A stretch of DNA of 11,997 nt from Rhodobacteraceae bacterium UBA7436 (GTDB taxonomy: Bacteria; Pseudomonadota; Alphaproteobacteria; Rhodobacterales; Rhodobacteraceae), in assembly GCA_002478745.1 (NCBI GenBank), contig DLQI01000075.1, positions 1-11,997 on the forward strand. The letters are read 5' to 3'. This document shows, piece after piece, positions 5,396-11,997 of the stretch (position 1 is the first letter of the stretch; each line of letters starts with the position of its first letter). A model generated the notes under the pieces. It was not told the origin of the DNA. It saw only the letters and a list, made by a program, of their open reading frames with translations, and did no database searches. Both the position numbers and the translations under genes were made by a program.

Positions 5396-8300
5396 ATTCT
5401 GCGGACACCAATCCTGCGACGTTTCGATTTGCCCGCCGTTCTCCCAGCATCAACATGGCAGGTGTCACGACCAACGTCAGCACGGTCGCCACGACCAATC
5501 CACCTGCGATGGCGGATGACAGCTCCGTCCACATCTGGGTCGAAGGCGCGCCATAAACGATTTCTCTGGAGAAGAAATTTAGGTTCACGCCAATGACCAT
5601 CGGCATCAGCCCAAGTGCGGTGGTCAGGGAGGTCAACATTACAGGGCGCAAACGTTGTGCGCCCGTACGCAAGGCGGCCTCAAGCGGGGATTGGCCTGAA
5701 CGTTTGAGCGCATTGTAGGTGTCGATCAAAACGATGTTGTTGTTCACCACGATGCCAGCCAAGGCGATCACGCCGATGCCCCCCATCACGATCCCAAAGG
5801 CACGGCCCGTGACCAGCAACCCCAGCAAGACACCTGCGATTGAGAACACGATTGCACTCATTACGATGAATGCTTGGTAGAAATTGTTGAATTGGATCAC
5901 GAGGATCACAAACATCATAAAGATCGCCGCCCCAAAGGCGCTCACCAAGAAGATCATGCTTTCGGCCTGATCCTCTGCCTCACCGCCAAAACTGAATTCA
6001 ACGTCATCAGGCAATTCCGCTTCATTCAGCGCTTGGGTCAAAAGGGTGATTTGATCGTTGACCAAGACATCAGGGGCCACATTGGCCTCAATCGTTGTCA
6101 CCCGTTTTGAATCGATACGGCGAATAACGCCGGTGCGTTCAGACGGGGCGAAGGTCACGAAGTTAGAAATGGGGACTAGGCCAGACGACGTAGGCACACG
6201 AAGACCAGCAAGTTCGGACAATGAGCGTTCTTCACGGGGGAAACGCACCCGAATATCAAGTGATCCGTCAATGTCATCGGGTCGATAATCCGCAACTGTG
6301 ATCCCTTGGGTCAGCAGTTGAACGGCTTGTCCCAACAGGCTGACATCTGCGCCAAAACGTGCGGCTTCGGCGCGGTTCACAAGGATCGAAACCTCAACCC
6401 CCGGCACAGGCCGCGTGTCGGTGACGTCGGTAAAGCCACCGATTTCGTCCATAATATCGCGAATGACTTGCACGGATTGTGCCTGCACTTCGGGATTGCG
6501 GGCCTTTACCTTTAGGTTCACAGGCTTGCCATCTGCGGGTCCACCGCTTTCGGTTTGAACCTGCACATCGATCCCTGCGATGTCAGCCACGCTCTTGCGA
6601 ATATCAACGCCAAGGTCGGCCGCTGTGCGCCGCGTGTTCCAAGGGGTCAATTCCAACTGTAATGTGCCGATGGTTTCTTCGTCGCCTTGGCCTGCGCTCA
6701 TCATAGAGCGGGCATATATGCTGGCGATTTCTTCGTACCCCAACAGGCGGTCCTCAACTGCGCGCACCAAGGCGTCGCGTTCAAAGATCGAAAAGTTGTC
6801 GCGTGCGCGCACTTGCACCTGCATGAAATCGGGTTCTGTTGATGGGAAGAACGTGACGCCCTTGCCAAAGGTCCCGTACATACCGAAACCACCCAACAGC
6901 AAAGCCAAGGCCAACAATAGCGTCGTGGCAGGGCGCAGGATGGCCCATTGCAACAGCTTGACATACCGCCCTGTAAAACCGCCCATTTCACGTGGATCGC
7001 CGAATTCAGCCGCATGAAGCGCTGCTTTTGCTTTGGCAGATTGGGGTTGGCGTTTGCCGATTAATCCGCCGACAACAGGGATAAAGATCAGTGCCATGAA
7101 CAATGACGCGGCCAGCGTCAACAGGACGGTGATCGGTAGGAATTTCATGAATTCACCGATCAATCCGGCCCAAAACAGCAGAGGGATAAATACGCTGAGG
7201 GTGGTGGCCGTAGAGGCGATGATGGGCCAAGCCATGCGTTTGGCGGCAAAGGCATAGGCCTCTTTCGGGGGTAGCCCTTCTTGCAGTTTGCGGTCAGCCA
7301 ATTCGGTGGTCACAATCGCACCGTCCACCAGCATGCCAACCACAAGGATCAGGGAAAACAACACAACGATATTCATGGTGTAACCCATCAGCCAAAGCGC
7401 GATGACACCAGCCAAGAATGCGCCAGGAATCGATAATCCCACTAGGATCGCAGAGCGTGTGCCAAGGGCCAGAACGATCACGATCATCACTAGAATGATG
7501 GCTGCGATCACGTTGGCCTCTAAGTCGCTGAGCATGTCTTTGACCTGCTTGCTTTGGTCCTGAAGGTAGGTGATTTTGATGCTCTCGGGCCATTCAACTC
7601 GCAGCTCTTCGACAACGGTGCGAACGGCGTCGACGGTTTCAATGATGTTCGCGCCTGAACGTTTGGTGATCTCAAGGGCCAAAGCAGGTTGGCCGTTGAT
7701 CCGCGCAAATGAACTGGGGTCTTCAAAGGTCCGGCGGATCGTGGCGACATCGCCAAAGGTCACAACCGCATCGCCGCGTACCTTAACAGGCATCGACATT
7801 ACGTCATCAAGGTCTTCGATTAGTCCCGGAACTTTCAACACGATGCGCCCTGACCCAGTTTCAATCGCACCCGCCGCGATTAAGCGGTTGTTGCGTTGGA
7901 TTTGGCCAATCAGTTCGTCAAAGGACAGGTTATAGGTTTGGAAAACGGTTGGGTCGATCAGGACCTCAAGAAACTCAAAGCGCTGTCCGCCGATTTCGGC
8001 CTCAAGAACGCCCTCAATCCCTTCAATTTCGTCCTGCAGGTCTTCGGCCAGCGCGTTTAATGTTCGTTCAGGTGCGGGGCCTGACAGGATCACGTTTAGA
8101 ATCGGGAAAAGGGCGGTGTTGATTTCCGTGATCGTAATATCACGGGCATCATCGGGCAGGTCGCCTTGGGCGCGGTCTGCAGCTTCGCGTACCTTGTCCA
8201 GCGCCTCTTGATTGTCGCCACCAGGTGCAAACTCCAATTGGATACTAGCGAACCCTTCGGCGGCGTCCGAATTCATGCTGTCCAATCCTGAAATGGATGA

Positions 8301-8516
8301 GAATTCAGTCTCCATCGGTTCCAGCAGCAGACGCTCTGCGTCCGTTGGGCTGATGCCGTCCAAACTGGTAGACACATAAAACAGCGGAAGCGGTATTTCG
8401 GGGTTGGCCTCTTTAGGAATGGCGGAATATGCGAAAGCGCCGATGCCAAGAACCAGCATGAGGGCCATGACGACCACACGGGTCCGCGAGAATGCGGCGT
8501 TAATTATGCTGTCCAT
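5394..8516 (-). CDS. RND-family efflux permease (AcrB/HAE-1-like inner-membrane subunit)
   Basis: A 1040-residue inner-membrane proton-driven transporter of normal length. The pattern is that of the RND family: TM1 at about 13-32, a periplasmic loop, TM2-TM6 at about 336-482, TM7 at about 528-548, a second periplasmic loop (with GKGVTFFPSTEPDF at 551-564), and TM8-TM12 at about 855-1023. The TM4 proton-relay motif reads VDGAIV, so AcrB Asp407 is kept (Asp398) and the second Asp is Gly399. In TM10 the AcrB Lys940 position lies in VVNNNIVLID and is Asn. The Asn-in-TM10 variant is, as I recall, common among RND permeases, so transport is still expected. The ATG at 8516 overlaps the adaptor gene's TAA by one base, with GGAG eight bases upstream. 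Substrate unknown; no TolC gene nearby. Confidence 0.93.
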   Translation of the reverse strand: MDSIINAAFSRTRVVVMALMLVLGIGAFAYSAIPKEANPEIPLPLFYVSTSLDGISPTDAERLLLEPMETEFSSISGLDSMNSDAAEGFASIQLEFAPGGDNQEALDKVREAADRAQGDLPDDARDITITEINTALFPILNVILSGPAPERTLNALAEDLQDEIEGIEGVLEAEIGGQRFEFLEVLIDPTVFQTYNLSFDELIGQIQRNNRLIAAGAIETGSGRIVLKVPGLIEDLDDVMSMPVKVRGDAVVTFGDVATIRRTFEDPSSFARINGQPALALEITKRSGANIIETVDAVRTVVEELRVEWPESIKITYLQDQSKQVKDMLSDLEANVIAAIILVMIVIVLALGTRSAILVGLSIPGAFLAGVIALWLMGYTMNIVVLFSLILVVGMLVDGAIVTTELADRKLQEGLPPKEAYAFAAKRMAWPIIASTATTLSVFIPLLFWAGLIGEFMKFLPITVLLTLAASLFMALIFIPVVGGLIGKRQPQSAKAKAALHAAEFGDPREMGGFTGRYVKLLQWAILRPATTLLLALALLLGGFGMYGTFGKGVTFFPSTEPDFMQVQVRARDNFSIFERDALVRAVEDRLLGYEEIASIYARSMMSAGQGDEETIGTLQLELTPWNTRRTAADLGVDIRKSVADIAGIDVQVQTESGGPADGKPVNLKVKARNPEVQAQSVQVIRDIMDEIGGFTDVTDTRPVPGVEVSILVNRAEAARFGADVSLLGQAVQLLTQGITVADYRPDDIDGSLDIRVRFPREERSLSELAGLRVPTSSGLVPISNFVTFAPSERTGVIRRIDSKRVTTIEANVAPDVLVNDQITLLTQALNEAELPDDVEFSFGGEAEDQAESMIFLVSAFGAAIFMMFVILVIQFNNFYQAFIVMSAIVFSIAGVLLGLLVTGRAFGIVMGGIGVIALAGIVVNNNIVLIDTYNALKRSGQSPLEAALRTGAQRLRPVMLTSLTTALGLMPMVIGVNLNFFSREIVYGAPSTQMWTELSSAIAGGLVVATVLTLVVTPAMLMLGERRANRNVAGLVSAE

Positions 8517-9730
8517 TATTTTGGCTCCGCAGGGGATGGGGCAACAATTTCGCCCTTGTTAACGTATCCTTGGCCCACGGTGATCACATCCACAGTCTTT
8601 GGAAGGCCAGTGACCCAGATGCCGTCGATCTGTGCTTTGACCATCTGGATCGGATAAAACGCCACCATGTTGTCAGCATCCACCGTTTTGACGCCCAGTG
8701 TTCCTTCGGTGTTCAAAGAGACGATTGAGGGGGACAGAAAGTGGGCTGTCGCATCCCCAGTTGGGATTACAACTTCGGCTGATATACCTGCAGGGATCGC
8801 ACGATCATCATTGGTCACCTCTACCTCGGCCAAGAACGTGCGCGTTTCGGCAGCAGCAGAAGTGCCAACAAAGGTGAGCGTCCCAGTACGTTCTTCGCCC
8901 GTAATAAAGCGGACGGTTGCGGTTTGACCGATGGCCAAACGGGTCAGGGATTGTTGTGGCACCTGAATGGCGACTGTCAGCGGCGTGATGTCGACAATGC
9001 GCCCCACTTCGCTGCCAGCAGATATAAATTCACCCTCATCGATGTTCAGGGTTTCTATGCGACCCGCAAAAGGGGCTGTAATCGTTAGCGCCTTGGCGTC
9101 CTGTTCCACTTCAGTCACTTGCGCCTGAGCGGCGGCAAGGGCGGCACGCGCCTGTGATACGCGATCTGCGGTGGAAACACCGCGCGCTAGCAACTGTTCT
9201 GCATTGTCAAATTCACGCTGGGCTTGGGCCAACTGTTGGGCCGCGCGGTTGGCTTCAGCGTCATTGTTGGTTGCATCAAAGCGGGCGATGACGGCTCCTG
9301 CTTCAATGTCTTGGCCCTTGGATACCAATACCTCTGCGATATCGCCCGAGATTTCGGCGCGTACGTTTGTATCGCGATCTGGCTGGGCCTGACCTTCGGC
9401 CTGATAAAATTGTGTGACAGTTTCGGCGACCGAGGTTGTGACAGCTACGGCAACGGGTTGCACATCTGCACGGACTACAATGGGTTCTTCTTCATCCTCG
9501 GAAGGCAGGACAAATCCGCTGCCCATCCAGCCCACAATCGCGATCACCAAAAACGCCGCCATCCACATGGAACCGGATGCGCCTTTATCAGACGTAAAGA
9601 TCAACGGTGTGGGTGTAGTTTGTTCGGCGGCTTTTTGGGCTGCAGGTACTTTTATCGCAGCGGTCGATCTCGCTTTGGCTACCGGTTTCGCCACAGTGGT
9701 CTCGTCTTTTTTTGCTTTGGTCTTAATCAT
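8516..9730 (-). CDS. RND periplasmic adaptor (membrane-fusion protein, HlyD/AcrA-like)
   Basis: A 404-residue adaptor linking the RND permease to an outer-membrane channel. Residues 1-52 form a Lys/Ala/Thr-rich hydrophilic tail, followed by one membrane segment at about 53-73, so it is anchored by a TM helix rather than by a lipid. The first half of the lipoyl/barrel-sandwich domain is at about 121-152 (RAEISGDIAEVLVSKGQDIEAG). An Ala/Gln-rich alpha-hairpin covers about 157-213, and the second lipoyl half about 214-247 (ITAPFAGRIETLNIDEGEFI). A beta-barrel region (PLTVAIQVPQQSLTRLAIGQ) and a membrane-proximal domain follow. The start overlaps the regulator's end by eight bases and is preceded by AAGGAA. 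The long cytoplasmic tail is unusual compared with AcrA. Confidence 0.92.
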   Translation of the reverse strand: MIKTKAKKDETTVAKPVAKARSTAAIKVPAAQKAAEQTTPTPLIFTSDKGASGSMWMAAFLVIAIVGWMGSGFVLPSEDEEEPIVVRADVQPVAVAVTTSVAETVTQFYQAEGQAQPDRDTNVRAEISGDIAEVLVSKGQDIEAGAVIARFDATNNDAEANRAAQQLAQAQREFDNAEQLLARGVSTADRVSQARAALAAAQAQVTEVEQDAKALTITAPFAGRIETLNIDEGEFISAGSEVGRIVDITPLTVAIQVPQQSLTRLAIGQTATVRFITGEERTGTLTFVGTSAAAETRTFLAEVEVTNDDRAIPAGISAEVVIPTGDATAHFLSPSIVSLNTEGTLGVKTVDADNMVAFYPIQMVKAQIDGIWVTGLPKTVDVITVGQGYVNKGEIVAPSPAEPK

Positions 9731-10238
9731 TTTGGTGTTCCTTCAAGACGGCATTTTGTGGCTCGGATGATGTGGGGGCTGCGGCGCGGATGGTTTCCAA
9801 CGCGACAATGATCGCAGCGCTCTTTGATTCGTGAAATTTGGCGTATTCATTCAGACGATCTGCGGCCTCAGAATTGGCGGGCAGTGATTGAATAGTTTCT
9901 GCAATTTCATCGCGGTTGGCCTGTGTTCTTTTTTGCAGGCCTTGCAGCATCGTGGCGTAAGGGTCAGTGGCGAGGCGGAAATAGTCCTGACGGTCACCGG
10001 ATTTGGTCATGCGTTTGATCAGTCCACGTTCTTCAAGCAGGCGAATGCTGCTGCTGACGCTGGCGCGGCTGACTTCCAGCTTTGTCGCAAGATCGGCAAA
10101 TGCGACTGCCTGTCCATCAAATATCAACATGCCAAATATGCGGCCAGCAATCCGCGGCAACCCTTCGGATTGGGAGATTAGGCCGGTTTTTTCAATGAAA
10201 TCGCTTCTGATCGCGTCGATGTTTGGATCGTTGGACAT
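9723..10238 (-). CDS. GbsR/MarR-family transcriptional regulator of the RND efflux operon
   Basis: A 171-residue DNA-binding protein. GLPRIAGRIFGMLIFDGQAVAFADLATKL, then EVSRASVSSSIRLLEERGLI and the wing KRMTKSGDRQDYFRL, form a winged helix-turn-helix at about residues 26-90. The recognition helix is around 57-70. The early GLPRIAGRIFGMLI segment is characteristic of the GbsR subgroup. Helices at about 100-155 would serve dimerisation. It is the first gene of the operon, overlapping the adaptor gene by eight bases, with AAGGGAAG as ribosome site. The perfect inverted repeat upstream is its likely operator, so it probably represses itself and the pump until a ligand or pump substrate binds. 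The ligand is unknown. Confidence 0.88.
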   Translation of the reverse strand: MSNDPNIDAIRSDFIEKTGLISQSEGLPRIAGRIFGMLIFDGQAVAFADLATKLEVSRASVSSSIRLLEERGLIKRMTKSGDRQDYFRLATDPYATMLQGLQKRTQANRDEIAETIQSLPANSEAADRLNEYAKFHESKSAAIIVALETIRAAAPTSSEPQNAVLKEHQND

Positions 10239-10261
10239 AATACTTCCCTTGCTGTGAGGGA

Positions 10262-10290
10262 CACATAGGTCTTGCGACGGCGATGTTCAA
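10262..10290 (-). promoter_or_regulatory. candidate promoter of the regulator-RND operon
   Basis: Read on the minus strand, TTGAAC (10290-10285) and TATGTG (10267-10262) are spaced by 17 bases, at the right distance before the regulator ATG at 10238. The -35 box touches the end of the inverted repeat at 10290. The -10 match is weak (TAT only). Confidence 0.45.
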
Positions 10291-10317
10291 GTTTGTTCAG
10301 TCTTAACTGAACAAACT
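10290..10317. promoter_or_regulatory. perfect 12+12 bp inverted repeat, likely operator of the GbsR/MarR regulator
   Basis: AGTTTGTTCAGT (10290-10301), spacer CTTA, and ACTGAACAAACT (10306-10317) form a perfect dyad. It lies 52 bp upstream of the regulator start and abuts the candidate -35 box. MarR-type dimers bind such palindromes, so autorepression is the simplest reading. The dyad could also form a hairpin in RNA, but no T tract follows on either side. Confidence 0.7.
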
Positions 10318-10417
10318 GTGGTGGCGATCCGCTTTCAGAACCAGAGTGTTCACACGATCAAGCAATAGATCGCACCGAGGTGTACTAAAATATTTGTGAG
10401 TAAGGTGGGAGGTACCA

Positions 10418-10492
10418 TGGCAGCCCGTAGGGGAGTTGAACCCCTCTTTCCTGGTTGAAAACCAGATGTCCTAACCGATAGACGAACGGGCC
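10418..10492 (-). tRNA. tRNA-Glu (anticodon TTC)
   Basis: A 75-base tRNA with encoded CCA, read on the minus strand. The acceptor arm is GGCCCGT with ACGGGCT (first pair G-U) and discriminator G. The D arm GTC...GAC contains GGTTAG. The anticodon stem TCTGG/CCAGG encloses loop TTTTCAA, giving anticodon TTC. The variable loop is four bases, and the T arm AGGGG/CCCCT has loop TTCAACT. All arms fold, so it appears functional. It lies 76 bp downstream of recJ on the same strand. Confidence 0.95.
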
Positions 10493-10507
10493 GCTGTGGT
10501 GAGGCGT

Positions 10508-10536
10508 TATTTAGGGAAAGGAGGCCAACTGCGCAA
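10508..10536 (-). promoter_or_regulatory. candidate tRNA-Glu promoter
   Basis: On the minus strand TTGCGC (10536-10531) and TAAATA (10513-10508) are 17 bases apart. They are followed by a GC-rich discriminator-like stretch (ACGCC) about 15 bases before the mature tRNA end. Box matches are only partial. Confidence 0.4.
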
Positions 10537-10540
10537 GTGG

Positions 10541-10565
10541 AAAAAACACAAAATTGCGGTTTTTT
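10541..10565 (-). terminator. weak candidate terminator after recJ
   Basis: On the minus strand, after the recJ stop, an A run, then CGCA-ATTT-TGTG as a short stem, then a run of six T form a stem-loop with mostly A-U flanks. The stem is weak (one G-U pair and one internal mismatch), so termination efficiency is uncertain. Confidence 0.35.
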
Positions 10566-10568
10566 TTA

Positions 10569-11997
10569 TCAAGCGGGTGCAGCGTCTTCCAACCTAAGCT
10601 GAATCGTTTGACGTCCACGGAAAGTATTTATGTCCAACCGCCCCGCAAGGTGGAAACGCGCACCACCATGTTGTTCAAGTGCGGGACCCATATCCGTATC
10701 AAATGCACCAAATGCTATTGCTTCCATCCGTCCACCTTCGGTGTCGCCAAAGGTCAACTTAAGGTGGTTCTCACCAACCCGCTTGGCAAAGAAAATTTGC
10801 ATGTCTGCAAAGGCATAGCGTGGGCCTGGGGCACCTGCGCCAAAGGGACCGGCCTGTTCAATTTGCTCTGCCAACTCGACAGTGGCCGCCATTGGCATCA
10901 TTGCACCGTCTAGGCGCAAATCAGCGGCACCGATCTGTCCGGCACCTTGTTTGTCCAACAGCTCGGAAAGGCGCTCCATGGCTGCCTCAAGCTTGTCTTC
11001 GGCCACTGTCAAACCCGCCGCCATTTTGTGGCCGCCACCTTTGATCAACAGGCCTTCATTTGCGAGGCGTTGAATGGGTGCACCTAGATCGATTCCAGAA
11101 ACAGAACGCCCTGAACCTTTGCCGATTCCGTCCTCAAAGCCGATAACAATTGAGGGACGGTTTGAATTTTCTTTCAGACGCGAGGCAACAATACCCACCA
11201 CGCCTGGATGCCATCCCTCGCCAGAGGCCCAAACCAATGGGCGATCAAACCCGCGTTCCTCAGCCTGTTCTATCGCAGCAGCCCGAACAGTAGCCTCGAT
11301 ATCACGGCGTTCGGTGTTCAACTGATCAAGGCGTTCGGCCATAGCTGCTGCCTCGTGCTCGGTGTCGCAGGCCAATAAGCGTGCGCCCAGATCCGCTTGG
11401 CCAATGCGACCACCTGCATTCACGCGGGGACCTAAAAGAAACCCAAGGTGATAAGAAGATGGGGTCGTATCCATACGTGACACATCTGCAAGGGCTGCGA
11501 TGCCAGGGCGATCGCGCCGCGCCATTACACGTAGGCCTTGGCGTACAAACGCGCGGTTCACACCGATCAGTGGGGCAACGTCGGCAACTGTTGCCAGAGC
11601 GACCAAATCCAGCAGGGACATCAAATCAGGACCTTGCTGGCCTGCGCCGCGCATCTGACGACCCGCTTCGACCAACATTAAGAACACAACACCTGCCGCA
11701 CATAGATGGGCCAATGCCCCGTCTTCATCTTGGCGGTTGGGGTTCACAATGGCCAATGCATCCGGCAGTGTTTCACCACCCAAGTGGTGATCAAGCACAA
11801 TGACATCTGCGCCAATTGCAGCAGCAATAGGACCGTGCGAAAGTGTACCGCAATCTACACAAATGATCAGGTCATGGGCGCGGGCAAGGGCAGACATTGC
11901 CTCATCATTGGGGCCATAACCTTCATCAATGCGATCGGGGATATATAAGGTGGCTTGCAAACCCAAAGACCGAAGCCACACAATCAATAACGCAGCA
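10569..11997 (-). CDS. recJ: single-stranded-DNA-specific exonuclease RecJ, N-terminus cut by window edge
   Basis: The frame is open from the right edge to TGA at 10569, giving 475 complete codons; RecJ is usually around 570-590 residues. RecJ is a cytoplasmic 5'-to-3' single-strand DNA exonuclease used in recombinational repair and mismatch repair. Visible DHH-superfamily motifs are CVDCGT, VLDHH (Asp-His-His at 11784-11792) and ATVADVAPL. The DHHA1 part contains GSGRSVSGIDLG and LIKGGGHKMAAGL. A C-terminal OB-fold-like region ends LDINTFRGRQTIQLRLED. The first catalytic motif (DYDVDG) should lie just outside the window. The first in-window codons, AALLIVWLRSLGLQ, continue from it, so a TTG at 11987 is not the true start. 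No damage is seen. Confidence 0.95.
   Translation of the reverse strand, partial: AALLIVWLRSLGLQATLYIPDRIDEGYGPNDEAMSALARAHDLIICVDCGTLSHGPIAAAIGADVIVLDHHLGGETLPDALAIVNPNRQDEDGALAHLCAAGVVFLMLVEAGRQMRGAGQQGPDLMSLLDLVALATVADVAPLIGVNRAFVRQGLRVMARRDRPGIAALADVSRMDTTPSSYHLGFLLGPRVNAGGRIGQADLGARLLACDTEHEAAAMAERLDQLNTERRDIEATVRAAAIEQAEERGFDRPLVWASGEGWHPGVVGIVASRLKENSNRPSIVIGFEDGIGKGSGRSVSGIDLGAPIQRLANEGLLIKGGGHKMAAGLTVAEDKLEAAMERLSELLDKQGAGQIGAADLRLDGAMMPMAATVELAEQIEQAGPFGAGAPGPRYAFADMQIFFAKRVGENHLKLTFGDTEGGRMEAIAFGAFDTDMGPALEQHGGARFHLAGRLDINTFRGRQTIQLRLEDAAPA

Noticed and set aside
5394..9730. Many open frames on the plus strand opposite the RND and adaptor genes
   Set aside because: They are short, low in recognisable domains and lie antisense to clear coding sequence; they are byproducts of codon bias.
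10418..10492. tRNA-Glu as an integration site for a mobile element
   Set aside because: No second copy of the tRNA 3' end, no integrase and no composition break were seen; the flanking genes are ordinary chromosomal ones.
1..11997. CRISPR arrays, insertion sequences, transposases or phage genes
   Set aside because: No spaced direct repeats, terminal inverted repeats or mobile-element proteins were seen.

Overview
The window looks like chromosomal DNA from a marine alphaproteobacterium of the Rhodobacteraceae (Roseobacter type). Reasons: a PleD-like protein divergent from a DUF3572 gene, a non-pyrrolysine MttB-family methyltransferase with the basic Arg/Gly-rich N-terminus seen in this group, tRNA-Glu(TTC), and codon use of moderate GC content. 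These judgements come from reading and recalled family knowledge; no database search was run.

Left part (1-5351). A PleD-like response regulator/diguanylate cyclase is cut by the left edge on the minus strand. It is divergent from a two-gene unit of a DUF3572 protein and a HAD-family phosphatase that overlap by ATGA. A strong hairpin follows, then a stand-alone MttB-family (trimethylamine/glycine-betaine methyltransferase-like) gene. Next comes a tightly coupled pair: an H-NOX-fold protein and a diguanylate cyclase whose N-terminus resembles the H-NOX-associated (HNOBA) domain of soluble guanylate cyclase. The pair ends in a stem-loop with a T-rich tail.

Right part (5394-11997), all on the minus strand. 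In transcription order: recJ (its N-terminus lies off the right edge), tRNA-Glu(TTC), then a three-gene overlapping operon of a GbsR/MarR-type repressor, an RND membrane-fusion protein and an RND inner-membrane permease. The repressor gene is preceded by a 12+12 bp perfect inverted repeat abutting a plausible -35 box, so autoregulation and drug- or stress-inducible efflux are likely. No outer-membrane TolC-type gene is present in the window.

Most interesting observation. Two c-di-GMP synthesis modules lie within 5.4 kb, and both have sensor domains lacking the residues that define the sensor chemistry. The first receiver domain of the PleD-like protein has Ala where the phospho-accepting Asp should be. 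The H-NOX protein has Pro where the heme-ligating His should be, and no YxSxR motif. The GGDEF domain visible in the second unit looks intact, including the inhibitory RxxD site. The pair also resembles a soluble guanylate cyclase split over two genes, with the cyclase domain replaced by GGDEF.
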